Shown here: positions 1 through 9,700 of the stretch, piece after piece
Layout of the letters: every line of letters starts with the position of its first letter
How positions within the stretch are numbered: the stretch's first letter is position 1
Origin: Eledone cirrhosa
Taxonomy: Eukaryota > Mollusca > Cephalopoda > Octopoda > Eledonidae
Assembly: GCA_964016885.1 (NCBI GenBank)
Contig: OZ024740.1
Span: 205,558,407 to 205,622,406, forward strand
Direction of reading: 5' to 3'
DNA: 64,000 bases
The notes under the pieces: generated by a model
Told to the model about the DNA's origin: nothing
The model's database searches: none
The model's input: only the letters and a program-made list of their open reading frames with translations
Program-made: the position numbers and the translations under genes

Positions 1-297
1 ATTTACTTAAATTTTTTTATTATTTTATTATCACTAGAATTTTTTTTTCCATATGCTGACACATATGTGTATATGTGTGTGTGTGTGTATGTGCATATAC
101 ATACATTTATATGTATGAGTATATAAATATAAACGCGCAAACATAGACACTCTTAAAAAAATACACACTCACAGACATACATTCACACAAATACACATAT
201 ACATTCACACATGCATTTACACAAACACACACATACATAGCATTTTCACCATCCCCTTCCTTCCTTTTACACACACATACATCCACACAGGCAGCAG
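1..297. repeat. AT-rich leader with CA/TG microsatellite
   Basis: No gene is visible. From about position 60 the sequence is a degenerate (TG)n then (CA)n microsatellite with interspersed CATA units, ending near 290. Short reading frames here are products of the simple repeat. Confidence 0.8.
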
Positions 298-299
298 AT

Positions 300-348
300 G
301 TAAAGAGAGGAGTAGTATGAGGTAGTCAAACTACTCCTCTCTCTTTAC
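300..348. repeat. imperfect hairpin (17/19-bp arms)
   Basis: The left arm (300-316, GTAAAGAGAGGAGTAGT) is complementary to the right arm (330-348) except for a 2-nt GA insertion in the right arm. The loop is 13 nt. It sits in unique sequence next to a CA microsatellite. It could be a small fold-back element or a chance structure; no precursor RNA evidence is visible. Confidence 0.6.
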
Positions 349-417
349 GTGTTGTGACAGAATCAGAGAAATTTATATATAGAAGATGACATTTGTAACA
401 GAACTTAAGAAAAGATT

Positions 418-527
418 CATCACCATCATTATCATCACTGTTTAATGTCCATTTTTCCAAGCTGGCATGGGTTAGACAAGTTGTCCTGTTGTGAGCAATG
501 CCAGGTCAGGTGACCATGTCTTGCTCA
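418..527 (-). repeat. GATGAT-tailed LINE/SINE 3' end fragment
   Basis: On the - strand this reads as the 3' end found after the LINE at 20875-22840: a segment with TGACCTGGCATTG, then CCCATGCCAGCTTGG, then a GATGAT tail. It is a truncated retroposed 3' end. The stretch 528-1090 that follows is AT-rich with no gene. Confidence 0.65.
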
Positions 528-1089
528 TATATCAAGTTACATTAGAAAATTATAATTAAATAGGAATCCTTAAAAATGGGTGGTTTTGTTTGCTAGAATT
601 AGAAGTAGGTGAGTATCTAACGAGTTAATATAGGGTGAGTGAGAACAATTTGCAGAAACTGATGTAGTTATTAGCAGAAAATTATCAACTACTTTCATCC
701 GACACTTACAACATTACATTGAGTTGAAAAATAAATACATTTATTTTGTTTTTCTCTTTTGGGATATTTCTGATTCCCTAAAGCAAAATAACAAAAAAAA
801 AAAGTTTTCCCTAAAGAGTTTAGCTATTAACAGTTTGACATTTTCATATGCGCATATTTAATTTCTCTTTGAATATAATTCTGGAAAGTGTCCTTGACTG
901 TTTAACAATAAAACCAGTTTAGTAAGTTAAATGAACTAAAATGCCTTAGTTGTCAACATAACATGTCACATGTGTATTTATCTATTTCTGATATTCTCAT
1001 GTGAATTATTTCTGGCCAAATAGTTAGAGATGTTAGCTGGCTACCAGAGAGATAGCTTGTATTCCATCACTGTCATTGTACATTGAATG

Positions 1090-1450
1090 TATGTATGTTT
1101 GTATGGACACCCAATCGCGCGGTTAAACCACTGGAAGTGAAGGACCCCTAGCCTTTGTAAGGGCATTCTTCTAGGAAAAGGCAACTCAGGAAAAGGATAA
1201 CTCCGATATAAAACCTGCGGCTCAGTAGTTACCGATGATGTTGATCATTTCTTCTTTTCGGGTTATAGCTACTGTCGCTGAGAGAGTGGGATTGGCTCAG
1301 TGCACAGTCTTTCCTCACTTTAAAAAATATCTTCACGCACAGGCATTTCACGATAGAATTAATTAATAATTATTAATAATGGTATATCATGCAATGGCCA
1401 TACTCGATAACGAGGGGGCAGCCATCATGTATGTATGTATGTATGTATGT
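1090..1450 (+). repeat. Composite retroposon copy 1 with (ATGT)n tail
   Basis: This shares an internal module (AGCCTTTGTAAGG, GATATAAAACCTGC, GAGAGTGGGATTGGCT) with the copy at 1605-2070. It ends in a tail segment (AATGGCCATACTCGATAACG, then GGGGGCAGCCATC) followed by ATGT units. The same tail is at 3620-3683. It has no coding capacity. It looks like a short non-autonomous element that uses a LINE 3' end. Confidence 0.65.
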
Positions 1451-1604
1451 TTGGTGCTACTGGTAACATGTATTCCAGTACAACCTGTCCCATGGTCGGG
1501 CCGTTGGCGACTAAACTGGCAACCCACTAAGGTTTCTTGGTGAGGAGGGTGACTTTGGACATCCTGCAGGACTAAAAACAAAACCTGTCAAAGGAGCTCT
1601 TAAG

Positions 1605-2070
1605 AGTCAATGGCCATCCAAAATCACCGGGAGAGATGACCCCTTAGCCTTTGTCAAGGCAGAATTCTAGGAGAAGGAAAACTCTGATATAACACCTGCC
1701 ACTCTGATGGTATCCAATGATGTTGACTTGTTCTTCTTTTTGGTAAATATCATCTTGGTTAAGAGAGTGGGACTGGCTTTGTGCAGTGCCTTTGCTCACT
1801 ATAAAAGCTTCACGGCACAGGCATTGCTTTATATATGGAGATCTCTCTGCACTTGTCGTCACATGGTACCATGGGCCTAGCACTATGTGTCAATAATTGT
1901 CACAAGTGTAGTGTTTGTACCAGAGTTTTCAAGTCGCTGGCTGGACTAAAGTCACATTCGTTCAGTGCATCGGTAGGAGTTCTCCTACATGGATATAAAG
2001 TAGTGGCCGTACTCGAAAACGAGTTGGCAGCCACCATATATGTATGTATTTATGTATGTATGTAAAAAAA
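1605..2070 (+). repeat. Composite retroposon copy 2 carrying a LINE C2H2 finger
   Basis: The 5' part matches the module in 1090-1450. The 3' part (about 1870-1965) encodes a finger-like segment, CHKCSVCTRVFKSLAGLKSH, that aligns with the last C2H2 finger of the LINE at 2098-3266. It then runs into the common tail (CGTACTCGAAAACGAG, then GGCAGCC) and ATGT units. This links the short element to the LINE 3' end. The frame is not a stand-alone gene. Confidence 0.65.
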
Positions 2071-2097
2071 AATGGAGTGAAATAGGAGGATATTCCA

Positions 2098-3266
2098 GCA
2101 CCGACCCTGTTTGCCATATATATCACAGAGAGTGATATGCAGCACATTTTGAATGCATTTTCTGATGCTTGCACTGCCCTAGGATTGACTGTCAGTCTCA
2201 AGAAAACCATTGTCATGAACCAACCTGCCCCTGGTAAGCAGTACAGTGAACCAAATATCTATGTGTATGGTAAATGACTTGGAGTGGTTGATCAGTTTGT
2301 CTACCTGGGAAGCACTGTCAATCGATACAGCAATCTTGATAATGAAATTCTACTCAGGATTAGGAAAGCAAGTGATGCTTTCGGAAAGCTAGAAAGGCAC
2401 CTCTGGAGTCGGCGAGACATATGCAAGGAGACAAAGGTAAAGGTATACAAGGCATGTGTGCTCTCTTCTCTTCTTTATGCCTGCGAGATCTGGGTCACAT
2501 ATCGACACCACCTTAAACAATTAGAGCATTTCCATCAGATGTGTCTCAGACGGATCCATGGCATTCACTGGAGGGACCACATCAGTGATGTCGAGATTTT
2601 GGAAAGCTCTCTGTGTGACAGTATAGAAGCTCTTGTGCTTAAGCAAAGGCTCCGATAGAGTGGTCACCTTGCCAGGATGAAGGATTCTAGAATACCAAAA
2701 CAACTCTTTTATGGAGAGTTAGTTAAAGGAAAACGACCTCCACATAAACCAAAAAAGAGGTTTAAGGATTTGTTGAAAGCCTCTTTGAAAGACGCTAACA
2801 TATCTGCTGATACATGGGAAAACGTAGCTGCTGATTGTAATAAATGGAGAAAGATTGTACATGATGCCTTTGAGCATCTCGAATTGCATATGAGAAAGTA
2901 AAAAGGGATGAGAGGAAGGGCATTGCTGTTGCATTTCCAGATAGCGAATGTCCTCCTATGCCGCTGACATGCAGTTTCTGTGCGAGACTCTGCCTCAGCA
3001 AAGCTAGACTTGAAAGTCATCTTCACAGTCATAAAGTGAGACCAATGGTTAACTACCAGGCTGCTGTTGGAGATGCTACTCATGATGCCTGCCAAGCTTG
3101 TGGAAGAGAGTGTAGATCAGCAGGAGGGCTCAAACGCCATGCAAGACTAGATGAACTCCAACCACAGTCGGCTACTGTCAGTGAATGTTTTGGTTGCCAA
3201 CTCTGTGCAAGACATTTTAGATCATTGGCTGGGCTAAAAAGCCACATTCAATGGCAGCACCGTTAA
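2098..3266 (+). pseudogene. LINE RT C-terminal fragment with three C2H2 fingers
   Basis: This is a 5'-truncated non-LTR retrotransposon. Frame segments read, in order: end of the RT palm (FSDACTALGLTVSLKK), the thumb (FVYLGSTVN, then VYKACVLSSLLYA and LEHFHQMCLRRIHGI), the GRPRK-like basic region (KRPPHKPKKRFKD), TWENVAADCNKWR, and three zinc fingers at 2970-3265 (CSFCARLCLSKARLESHLHSH, CQACG...H, CQLCARHFRSLAGLKSH). Stops at about 2274 and 2656 and a frameshift near 2895 break the frame, so it is inactive. C-terminal C2H2 fingers are known in some LINE clades; three in a row is notable. Clade assignment (RTE/L2-like) is uncertain. Confidence 0.85.
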
Positions 3267-3392
3267 TTGTTATTGTGTGTGTGTGTATGTGTGTATGTAT
3301 GTGTATATGTGTGTGCGTATGTGTATGTATGTATGTGTGTATATATATAATTTTTTTAATTATTATTATTGTCGTTATTTTTCTTACTTCTG
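3267..3392. repeat. (TG)n/(TATG)n microsatellite
   Basis: Simple repeat directly after the LINE stop codon, grading into TTATTATT. It probably grew from the LINE 3' tail. Frames on both strands here are low-complexity Val/Cys or His/Thr runs. Confidence 0.85.
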
Positions 3393-3600
3393 GGCGGTGG
3401 ATTGGCAGTATCGGTAGAGGGTCGGATGCCATGCTTTGCAGCAAAGAGTTACGGCCCTTTATGGTCTGAGTTCAAATCCCGCCGAAGTTAACTTTGCCTT
3501 TCATCCTTACGGGGTCGATAAAATAAAGTACCAGTAATACACTAGGATAATTGCTGGCTTTGTGCCAACAGTAGAAACAATTATTATTGTCGTTATTATT
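3393..3600 (+). repeat. tRNA-derived SINE, full-length type
   Basis: Head reads GGCGGTGGATTGGCAGTATC. The box-B-like TGAGTTCAAATCCCGCC lies at about 3468-3484, followed by the body (TTTCATCCTTACGGGGTCGA, then AAATAAAGTACCAGTAATAC) and an ACAATTATT tail. It is the best-preserved copy of the commonest SINE here, and the copies below are recognised from it. Transcription by RNA polymerase III is expected for the family. Confidence 0.85.
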
Positions 3601-3619
3601 ATTATTATGTTTTTTTGTT

Positions 3620-3683
3620 TTTTTCGTGCAATGGCCATACTCAATAACGAGGGGGCACCCATCATGTATGTATGTATGTAACT
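3620..3683 (+). repeat. LINE-type 3' tail with ATGT units
   Basis: CAATGGCCATACTCAATAAC followed by GAGGGGGCACCCATC and ATGT units. It is the same tail as at 1406-1450 and 2006-2065, here without an upstream body, so it is a very short truncated copy. Confidence 0.6.
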
Positions 3684-3854
3684 CTTGATAGAGTTGTAGG
3701 GGTGCTGTATTGACATTCAGCATTTCTTGGGCATTTTAAGCCTGGTGGAGCTCATCCCTCTCCAGGCCTGAGTACAGCAGATTTCTTCCAGAGAAAGATA
3801 GAAAGTGAGAGAGAGGAAATGAGAAAGAGATATAGAGGAAGAATCCACTCCAGT

Positions 3855-3990
3855 ACTAGACTGGTACTTTTTTTGTCGACCTTGAAAGGCTAAAAGGCAA
3901 TATTGACCTCAGCGGGATTTGAACTCAGAAAGCAGAGAGCCAGAACGAATAACATAAAGCAGTTATTAAAACAGTTTAATAACATAGAAC
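3855..3990 (-). repeat. tRNA-SINE fragment
   Basis: The - strand gives the SINE core: TTTGAACTCAGAAAG-type box B (reverse complement of TCTGAGTTCAAATCCCGC) and GTCGACAAAAAAAGTACCAG. It is truncated and diverged. Confidence 0.7.
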
Positions 3991-4002
3991 CAAAGAAACT
4001 TA

Positions 4003-4345
4003 TCATCATCATCATATTTTACGTCCACTTTTCCCTGCTTGCAAGGGTGGGACGGGAACTGATGCTGGCTTGGTTTCTACAGCTGGATGCCCTTCCTAAC
4101 ACCGACCTCATTTACAGTGAGTGCTGGGTGCTTTTTTGCCGTGGCACCTCCATGACCACTTTGCAGTGGAATAATAGGGACTCCCAGTCCCTATCATCTC
4201 ATTTCTACAGGTGAGTAAACTGGAGCAATGTGAAATAAAGTGTCTTGCTCAAGGAAACAACACATCACCCGGTCTGAGAATTGAACTCACAACCTTTTGA
4301 TAGCAAGGCCAATGCTCTAACCACTAAGCCATGTGCCTCCATTAT
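4003..4345 (-). repeat. GATGAT-tailed retroposon with tRNA-like 5' end
   Basis: On the - strand a tRNA-like head (ATGGCTTAGTGGTTAGAGCA at about 4331-4312, a plausible box A) is followed by a box-B-like TTCAATTCTCA. Next comes a body with CACTTTATTTCACATTGCTC, then the LINE 3' region (GCACCCAGCACTCACTGTAA) and a GATGATGAT tail. This is a complete tRNA-head, LINE-tail SINE architecture. Confidence 0.75.
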
Positions 4346-4594
4346 TATATAGACAAATATACAGTTTATAATAACATAGAACCCAAAAAACTTTTATAGA
4401 CAAATACATAGTTGAATATTTTCATAAAATATCTAGAAAAAAATACAAAGAAGCTGATTAAGAATTTAGGATGTAACCTCTGTAATATTTCACTTCATCA
4501 GTAAATCAACATCACTTTTCTATATTTAGGTTATATGTATATAACCTATTGTTTTATGGATAGAATAAGTAATATTTGGTTTCCTCTCCAAACT

Positions 4595-5023
4595 TTAACC
4601 TTTTCATGACTGCATTTCTAATGAAATACACTCTATTTTAATCAATTAATTCTTTAGCATTTACATTATTCTATATTTACTATTGTATTTTCACAGTAAA
4701 AGCTTTACCTCACACAGTTATCTCACATAACATCGAATCTATGAGATTTCGATATTATTTATTTTGAGAACAATACCTTAACATCAGTATGTGTGGCCAG
4801 TTAAGGCCAGTTTGAACAGAAAGAGCTGAAAGAATTCTGGCTGGATATGGCTGGTTTAAATGCTAAAAGGTTAATGAAGAATTTTGAGGGATTTACTAAA
4901 ATTATTAATTATTCCATTACTAAGATAGTATCTTAATGTAAGGTTGTTATATAAAATTATGTTGGAAGATTTTAATTTAAATTGGAAACCTTTAAAATGA
5001 GTGGTTTTTAATTAAAGGGTTAA
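4595..5023 (-). mobile_element. TTAA family A MITE (interrupted by family B)
   Basis: The ends are TTAACCTTTT (4595) and AAAGGGTTAA (5014-5023), an inverted pair starting at TTAA as in piggyBac-type elements. It is non-coding. The copy is split by the family B element at 4650-4870. Diagnostic inner sequence is TTTCTAATGAAATACACT on one side and AAAATTATGTTGGAAG on the other. Many related copies occur in the window. Confidence 0.7.
4646..4874 (-). mobile_element. TTAA family B MITE nested in family A
   Basis: A 221-bp element flanked by TTAA at 4646-4649 and 4871-4874. Its sequence is the reverse complement of the copy at 11660-11880. The host family A copy at 40235-40465 has CAATTAATGAAG exactly where this insertion sits, so the empty site shows a TTAA target duplication. 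It is non-coding. Confidence 0.75.
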
Positions 5024-5049
5024 CAGATGTTGGTAATTAAAGGGTTAAC

Positions 5050-5450
5050 AGAGCTATGTTTGTGGATTATAAAAGTTCAGTGAACTATTACCACTGTTGG
5101 CTACAAAGGGTTTGTCCCTCAAAGTAAAAGGAAGATTATATGATGCTTGTGTGAAATGGGCTTTGTGTGTAGCGGAATTATACAGCCCAGAAAGAAATGT
5201 AGTGAACAAGCTCGGATGGTTGTGTAATAATAGCATACATGAACAAGGAAGCATAAATGAGCTGAAAGAGAAACTGGCATAAGAGAGAGATCAGATGCAA
5301 TGTGCAGGAGAGGAGACTATGATAGCATGGACATGTGATGCATATGGAGGATGACAAGTACATAAAGAAATGCAGAGCACTTACAGTCATTGGAATTTAT
5401 GGAAGGAGAGAACCTAGGAAAACTAGGGTTTCTCAGGGCCGTGTTCATGA
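5050..5450 (+). pseudogene. Degenerate LINE RT C-terminus
   Basis: Frames match the thumb and tail of the LINE at 20911-22540: KGLSLKVKGRLYDACVKWAL, then SINELKEKLA, then degraded GHV-type remnants. There are several stops and small indels. It is an old fragment of the same family. Confidence 0.7.
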
Positions 5451-5490
5451 ATAATGGAAGGCAGAAGGCTGAATTAAATGCAAGAATTGC

Positions 5491-5520
5491 AGGAGCTGGT
5501 GTAATACTTCACCAGCTCCT
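5491..5520. repeat. perfect 11-bp hairpin
   Basis: AGGAGCTGGTG (5491-5501) is followed by an 8-nt loop and its exact complement (5510-5520). It lies just downstream of the decayed LINE fragment. Confidence 0.6.
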
Positions 5521-5589
5521 TTGGTCATCAGAAGAAGGGACGTTGGTGAAATGTACGTCTTTGAGTATGGTTTGCTAATTTGATGTAAA

Positions 5590-5804
5590 CCCCCCCTTCT
5601 CTCTTTCTCTCTCTCTATATATATATAAGTAGATAGATAGGTAGGTAGGTAAGTAGGTATGTCTATGTATATATAAAAATGAGAAAACCCATTGCTGTCA
5701 AAAACAGCGATTGGCAAAAATGCCTCAGTGGACAGAGACCTGTGGCCAGTGGTCAATAGAGAGACAATCCACAAAGTGGGTGACAGGCAGAGGAAATATA
5801 GAAA

Positions 5805-5852
<48 letters not shown>

Positions 5853-5980
5853 GGGGGAGAGAGAGAGAGGAAGAATCGTTCCAAAATTGAACTGGTACTT
5901 CATTTATCGACCTCGAAAAGATGGAATGCAAAGTTTACCTCGGCGGCTTTTGAACTCAATATTGACAGAGGACATTGATT
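5590..5980 (-). repeat. Microsatellite cluster plus tRNA-SINE fragment
   Basis: 5590-5670 is (CT)n, (TA)n and (GATA)n-like. 5811-5850 is (GA)n. 5885-5970 is the reverse complement of the SINE core (TTATCGACCTCGAAAAG and TTTGAACTCA). Reading frames through the GA run are low complexity. Confidence 0.7.
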
Positions 5981-5984
5981 TCTG

Positions 5985-6539
5985 ATATGAATGATAGATT
6001 TTATTACATTTATAACTTACATTTGTGTTCTATGAATTTTACTCACAATTTTAGAATGTTTTTGTCACACAAACAAAAAGCCTGTGCAGTTATTTGGCCA
6101 CAAACCCAGGCACAATTGTCTGTAAAGTGGAGGAGAGGACGATAGTTAGATATCGGGAGTTCATTGATGGCTTCTTTTTCATGCTGGGTACCATTGAGAT
6201 ATTAGGTGTCCTTGGTCACCGAACTGCTATTATCTTCTGCAAATTGGGAGGAGTGCATCCTGCCTGAGGAACGAGCCCTGTGAGGTAGAGCGGCTGATGA
6301 AGTGGGTGTCGGCGGCCATTTTTTGTGGTAATGCTTTCACTATTTTGTCTGTGGGTTGCATCATCTGAGACAGACTGCCTAGACTAGGGTGTAGAGTCTG
6401 CTTCTAACCCCCCCCCCCCCCATCTCTTACTATTGGCATTTACATATTTTCTCGTTCCTTTTCGTTTCTTAAATAGTCAGACGTTGATGAATTATAAATT
6501 TCATTCTTTTATTTTAAAATAAATCGTTACTACTTCCCG
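5985..6539. other. No gene seen; includes a C-run
   Basis: Mixed unique sequence without a supported frame. A moderately GC-rich stretch at 6110-6400 ends in a 12-13 nt C run (about 6409-6421). It may be an unrecognised repeat. Confidence 0.5.
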
Positions 6540-6697
6540 ACATAATATAAACTGTTGTTACTAGGTAACTTTTCCTGTAAAAACAGCTTTGTCAAGTATT
6601 TAGCAGACGACGAATATGTGTCACGTGGTATTGAAGGAGATTACACGAGAGTGAGAAAACATTAACATTCTCGACTTTTGTCATCGATGTGGCTAGG
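6540..6697 (+). promoter_or_regulatory. Candidate promoter and non-coding first exon
   Basis: Within about 160 bp there is a quasi-palindrome GTTACTAGGTAAC (about 6558-6570, similar to RFX X-boxes), a CACGTG E-box (about 6620), and a strong splice-donor sequence CTAG/GTAAGT at 6694-6697/6698. The flanks are free of recognised repeats. This layout would suit a 5' untranslated exon of a + strand gene, possibly the BTBD17-like gene 23 kb downstream, whose coding exon begins with a splice acceptor. This is inference only. Confidence 0.3.
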
Positions 6698-9150
6698 TAA
6701 GTAACCCGCTGCACATGCATATATATATAGTGTGCACCTACTCGTATGCTTTAACTAGCCTGCTCATCTCTCTCTTTCCTAGCAACTTTGAAGTATAGAC
6801 TACAGTCTGATATAGTTCACCTAATGTGCTTTTGTTTATTTCACTTGTATGACAATCATTTCCCCGTCCAATACTTGTTTTATCTAAGCCCCGCCCCTTC
6901 CATTATTTTGTTTGGATCATGCTTAGTTTTATGTTTACACATGTTTTTGTTTCTTGAAAAACATTCTCCCAATATCTTTCAATATTTATGCATTTTCTCC
7001 TTAGATATGACCATGATAAGTTGATAAAATAATTCCTTTTTACTTTAGCCTCTTTTCTAAAAAATGAAAATAAAGAAAAATTAAACATGTAAAAAGAATC
7101 TCCGCTGGTAGGGTCAATGTACCTCTTACATTCGTCACTAAAACATTAATCCAGTTAAATTTAGTATTTTTTGTTTTACTATAACTACTATTATTAGTTC
7201 TGATTTAGGCACAAGGCCAACAACATGACGGGAGGGGAAAGTCGATTAAATTGGTCCCTCAGTGTATTACTGGTGCTTTATTTTATCGACCCCCCCCCCC
7301 CATCGTAAGGACGAAAGGCAAAGTAATAGTAATAATTATTTCTTTATTATTAGCCACAAGGGCCGAACATAGCGGACAATACTAAGACGGGGACAATGGG
7401 GTTTACATAAAATAGTGTACAAAAAATTATCATTTAAAAAAAAATGATAATAATAGGCTGGCATCCGCAGTGTTGAAAAAGATGTTGCACCATCTGTCAC
7501 TTTTAAAACCTGTGTTTGTTGTGTACCCAGTATACGGAATATCTACACCCGTTAGCGGACATAATTCTTAACTTACAGGATATTTCATGCCATTGAATTC
7601 TCCACCGCTATATCCAATTTATATCGTTAGAATATATTCTTGATTAATACTAGTTGATACTACTTTACATATTAAAATAAATGATTGGGGGAAATTCATA
7701 ATTAATAAGGATATCCGAATCCAGCAATTATGCAGCCATTTTTGCTACTGTACAACACAATAAATAGTTCATCGTAAAGAGAAATTGTCGAAGGGTTAAT
7801 TCATAATGATTATCATGAGTGGTTATGTATTAAACAATTTCCTGTGTGCCAAGCATCTTTATTATGCCATGTGACTGTTGAAGTAATGAATAAAGCCAAT
7901 TAATTTTGAAAGAAGTCCAGTCGGGTATGTGCATGATGTGAACATATAGGGAGTACACGGAAATAATTTTCCCGGGATAGGAAGAAAACAACTCTAGAGT
8001 ATAGAATTTTATTTCATGTTTCTCCTCTCTCTCTAGATTTTAAAAGAAATAGAGGTTCCTCTCTCTTCTCAATATACTCTAACGTGATAACAAGTTGTGG
8101 ATTTCATTATCATTTCTTTTTATTATCGATATATAAATATCCCCAGTAAGGCTCACTGTGGCGATAATGAATAGCCCTTTTGTTACCGTATTTCTAGAAA
8201 ACATCACTGCCTATGATTTTCAGATGATTTTGTAATTAATCAAGAAATTGGAAAAAATTAGTACTATAACTAACTTTCTCATTATTAAGCTGGTGTCTGG
8301 AATATAACCTATTAAAGGTTCTTACATAAAATTATGATGGAAGGTTTTTTTTTTATATAGATAAATATAAAACACTTTAAAATAGACAGTTTTGTATCCA
8401 ATGATGCTTAATTCGTTTCCTCACTTGTGCTGCTATCCACTTTTTCCTGTTTGCAGTGTAGGGTACTTTACCTGATTTTTCTCAACTATTATTTAATGAT
8501 CGATTATTATTATGGTCATTTGCGTTGGGACACACCCGTTTAAAATTTCAAATTATTGAACCGGGAGCAGTTTCAGATGGTTCGGTATCCAAAAACTAAG
8601 ATTATTCTATAGCCAAATAAAAAGGACTGGGAAATATTCTTTTTTTTACTGTTTTTCTTAGTTTAGAGCCCTCCCTCCCCCCTTTTTTTTTACAAGGGCT
8701 CTTCACATAGTGTGTCTGTATCACAGTGTACTGTGTGTATGTATCAGTGTGTCTGTACTCATATCTATGTGTGTGCACGTGTGAAGTAAACAAATGTAAG
8801 AACACCAGAAAGAAACAGCTTAGCAATTTATTTGTGTTTCGATGGAAGTATGCTTTTTTTCTTTTGTTGTTTATTTTGTATTCAGAATTAGATTCTGTTG
8901 TTGAATTCACAACCTGTGTACCTCCATTGGGGTGAAGTTGATCAACAAATATTGTCTTAAATTAATTGTCATTTTAACCATCTTGGAAGTAGTAATACCA
9001 GCCTGGAAATGTTAAGCAGATGTAAACAAAATTAATCTATAGTCTAACATATATATTTACGAAGCCTGAAATGTGTCGCTCTCGTCGTTGTTGTTTAGCC
9101 CCAGGTCTCCTCTGATTGAGCAGATGTTTGATCAAAGATGTCCCAGTCAT
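6698..9150. other. AT-rich non-coding DNA with SINE and MITE remnants
   Basis: No coding sequence can be supported. It contains a - strand tRNA-SINE fragment at 7195-7330 (GGCACAAGGCC, then ATTACTGGTGCTTTATTTTA, with a C-run) and a diverged family A MITE at about 8170-8590 (CCCTTTTGTTACCGTATTTC at the left; AAAATTATGATGGAAGG inside). The rest appears unique. Confidence 0.6.
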
Positions 9151-9159
9151 AACATTCTC

Positions 9160-9700
9160 ATAATTTTCTACATCTAAGATTACATTATTCAACGCGTCTT
9201 CCCTTTTTAAGACGTGTGTGATTTGAAGGAACTAGGCTGCTATTTCTAGCAAATAATGTGACTAGGACTACATTTTCTAATGTGTCTTTCAATTTTAAGA
9301 TGGTAGTGTGTAATTTGAAGGAACTTGGCTGCTATTTCTAGCAAATAATGTAACTAGGACTGCATTTTCTAACGTGTCCTTCTTTTTAAGATGGTAGTGT
9401 GTGATTTGAAGGAACTTGGCTGCTATTTCTAGCAAATAATGTAACTAGGACTACATTTTCTAATGTGTCCTTCCGTTTTAAGATGGTAGTGTGTAATTTG
9501 AAGGAACTTGGCTGCTATTTCTAGCAGGTAGTGACTAATGATAGATTTTTCAATGTAGTATGTGATTTGAAAGAACCTGACCGGTATTTTTTTTAGCAGG
9601 GAGCGTCCCTGGGATAACATTATTCAATGTTTTCCTTTTTGAAGACGGTAGTTCATGATTCTGGTTAGTTTTTCTAACAGGTAGAGCGACTATGTAGAGG
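9160..9700 (+). repeat. Tandem array, 91-92 bp unit
   Basis: The motif CTGCTATTTCTAGC starts at about 9237, 9329, 9420 and 9512, giving spacings of 92, 91 and 92 bp. Decayed units follow to about 9700. Each unit also holds AAGATGGTAGTGTG, ATTTGAAGGAACTTGG and ACATTTTCTAATGTGTCCTT. Single diverged monomers occur at about 14090-14165 and 36960-37090, so the unit is dispersed as well as tandem. No frame is conserved across units. Confidence 0.85.

Noticed and set aside
3217..3469. Val/Cys-rich and His/Thr-rich frames
   Set aside because: They come from a TG/TATG microsatellite plus a SINE head.
5692..5985. 97-codon frame with a long Arg/Glu run
   Set aside because: It crosses a (GA)n microsatellite and a reverse-oriented SINE; the Ser/Leu frame on the other strand is the same artefact.
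6290..6330. GCTGATGAAGTGGG as a hammerhead core
   Set aside because: CTGATGA is present, but no GAAA and no pairing stem II follow.
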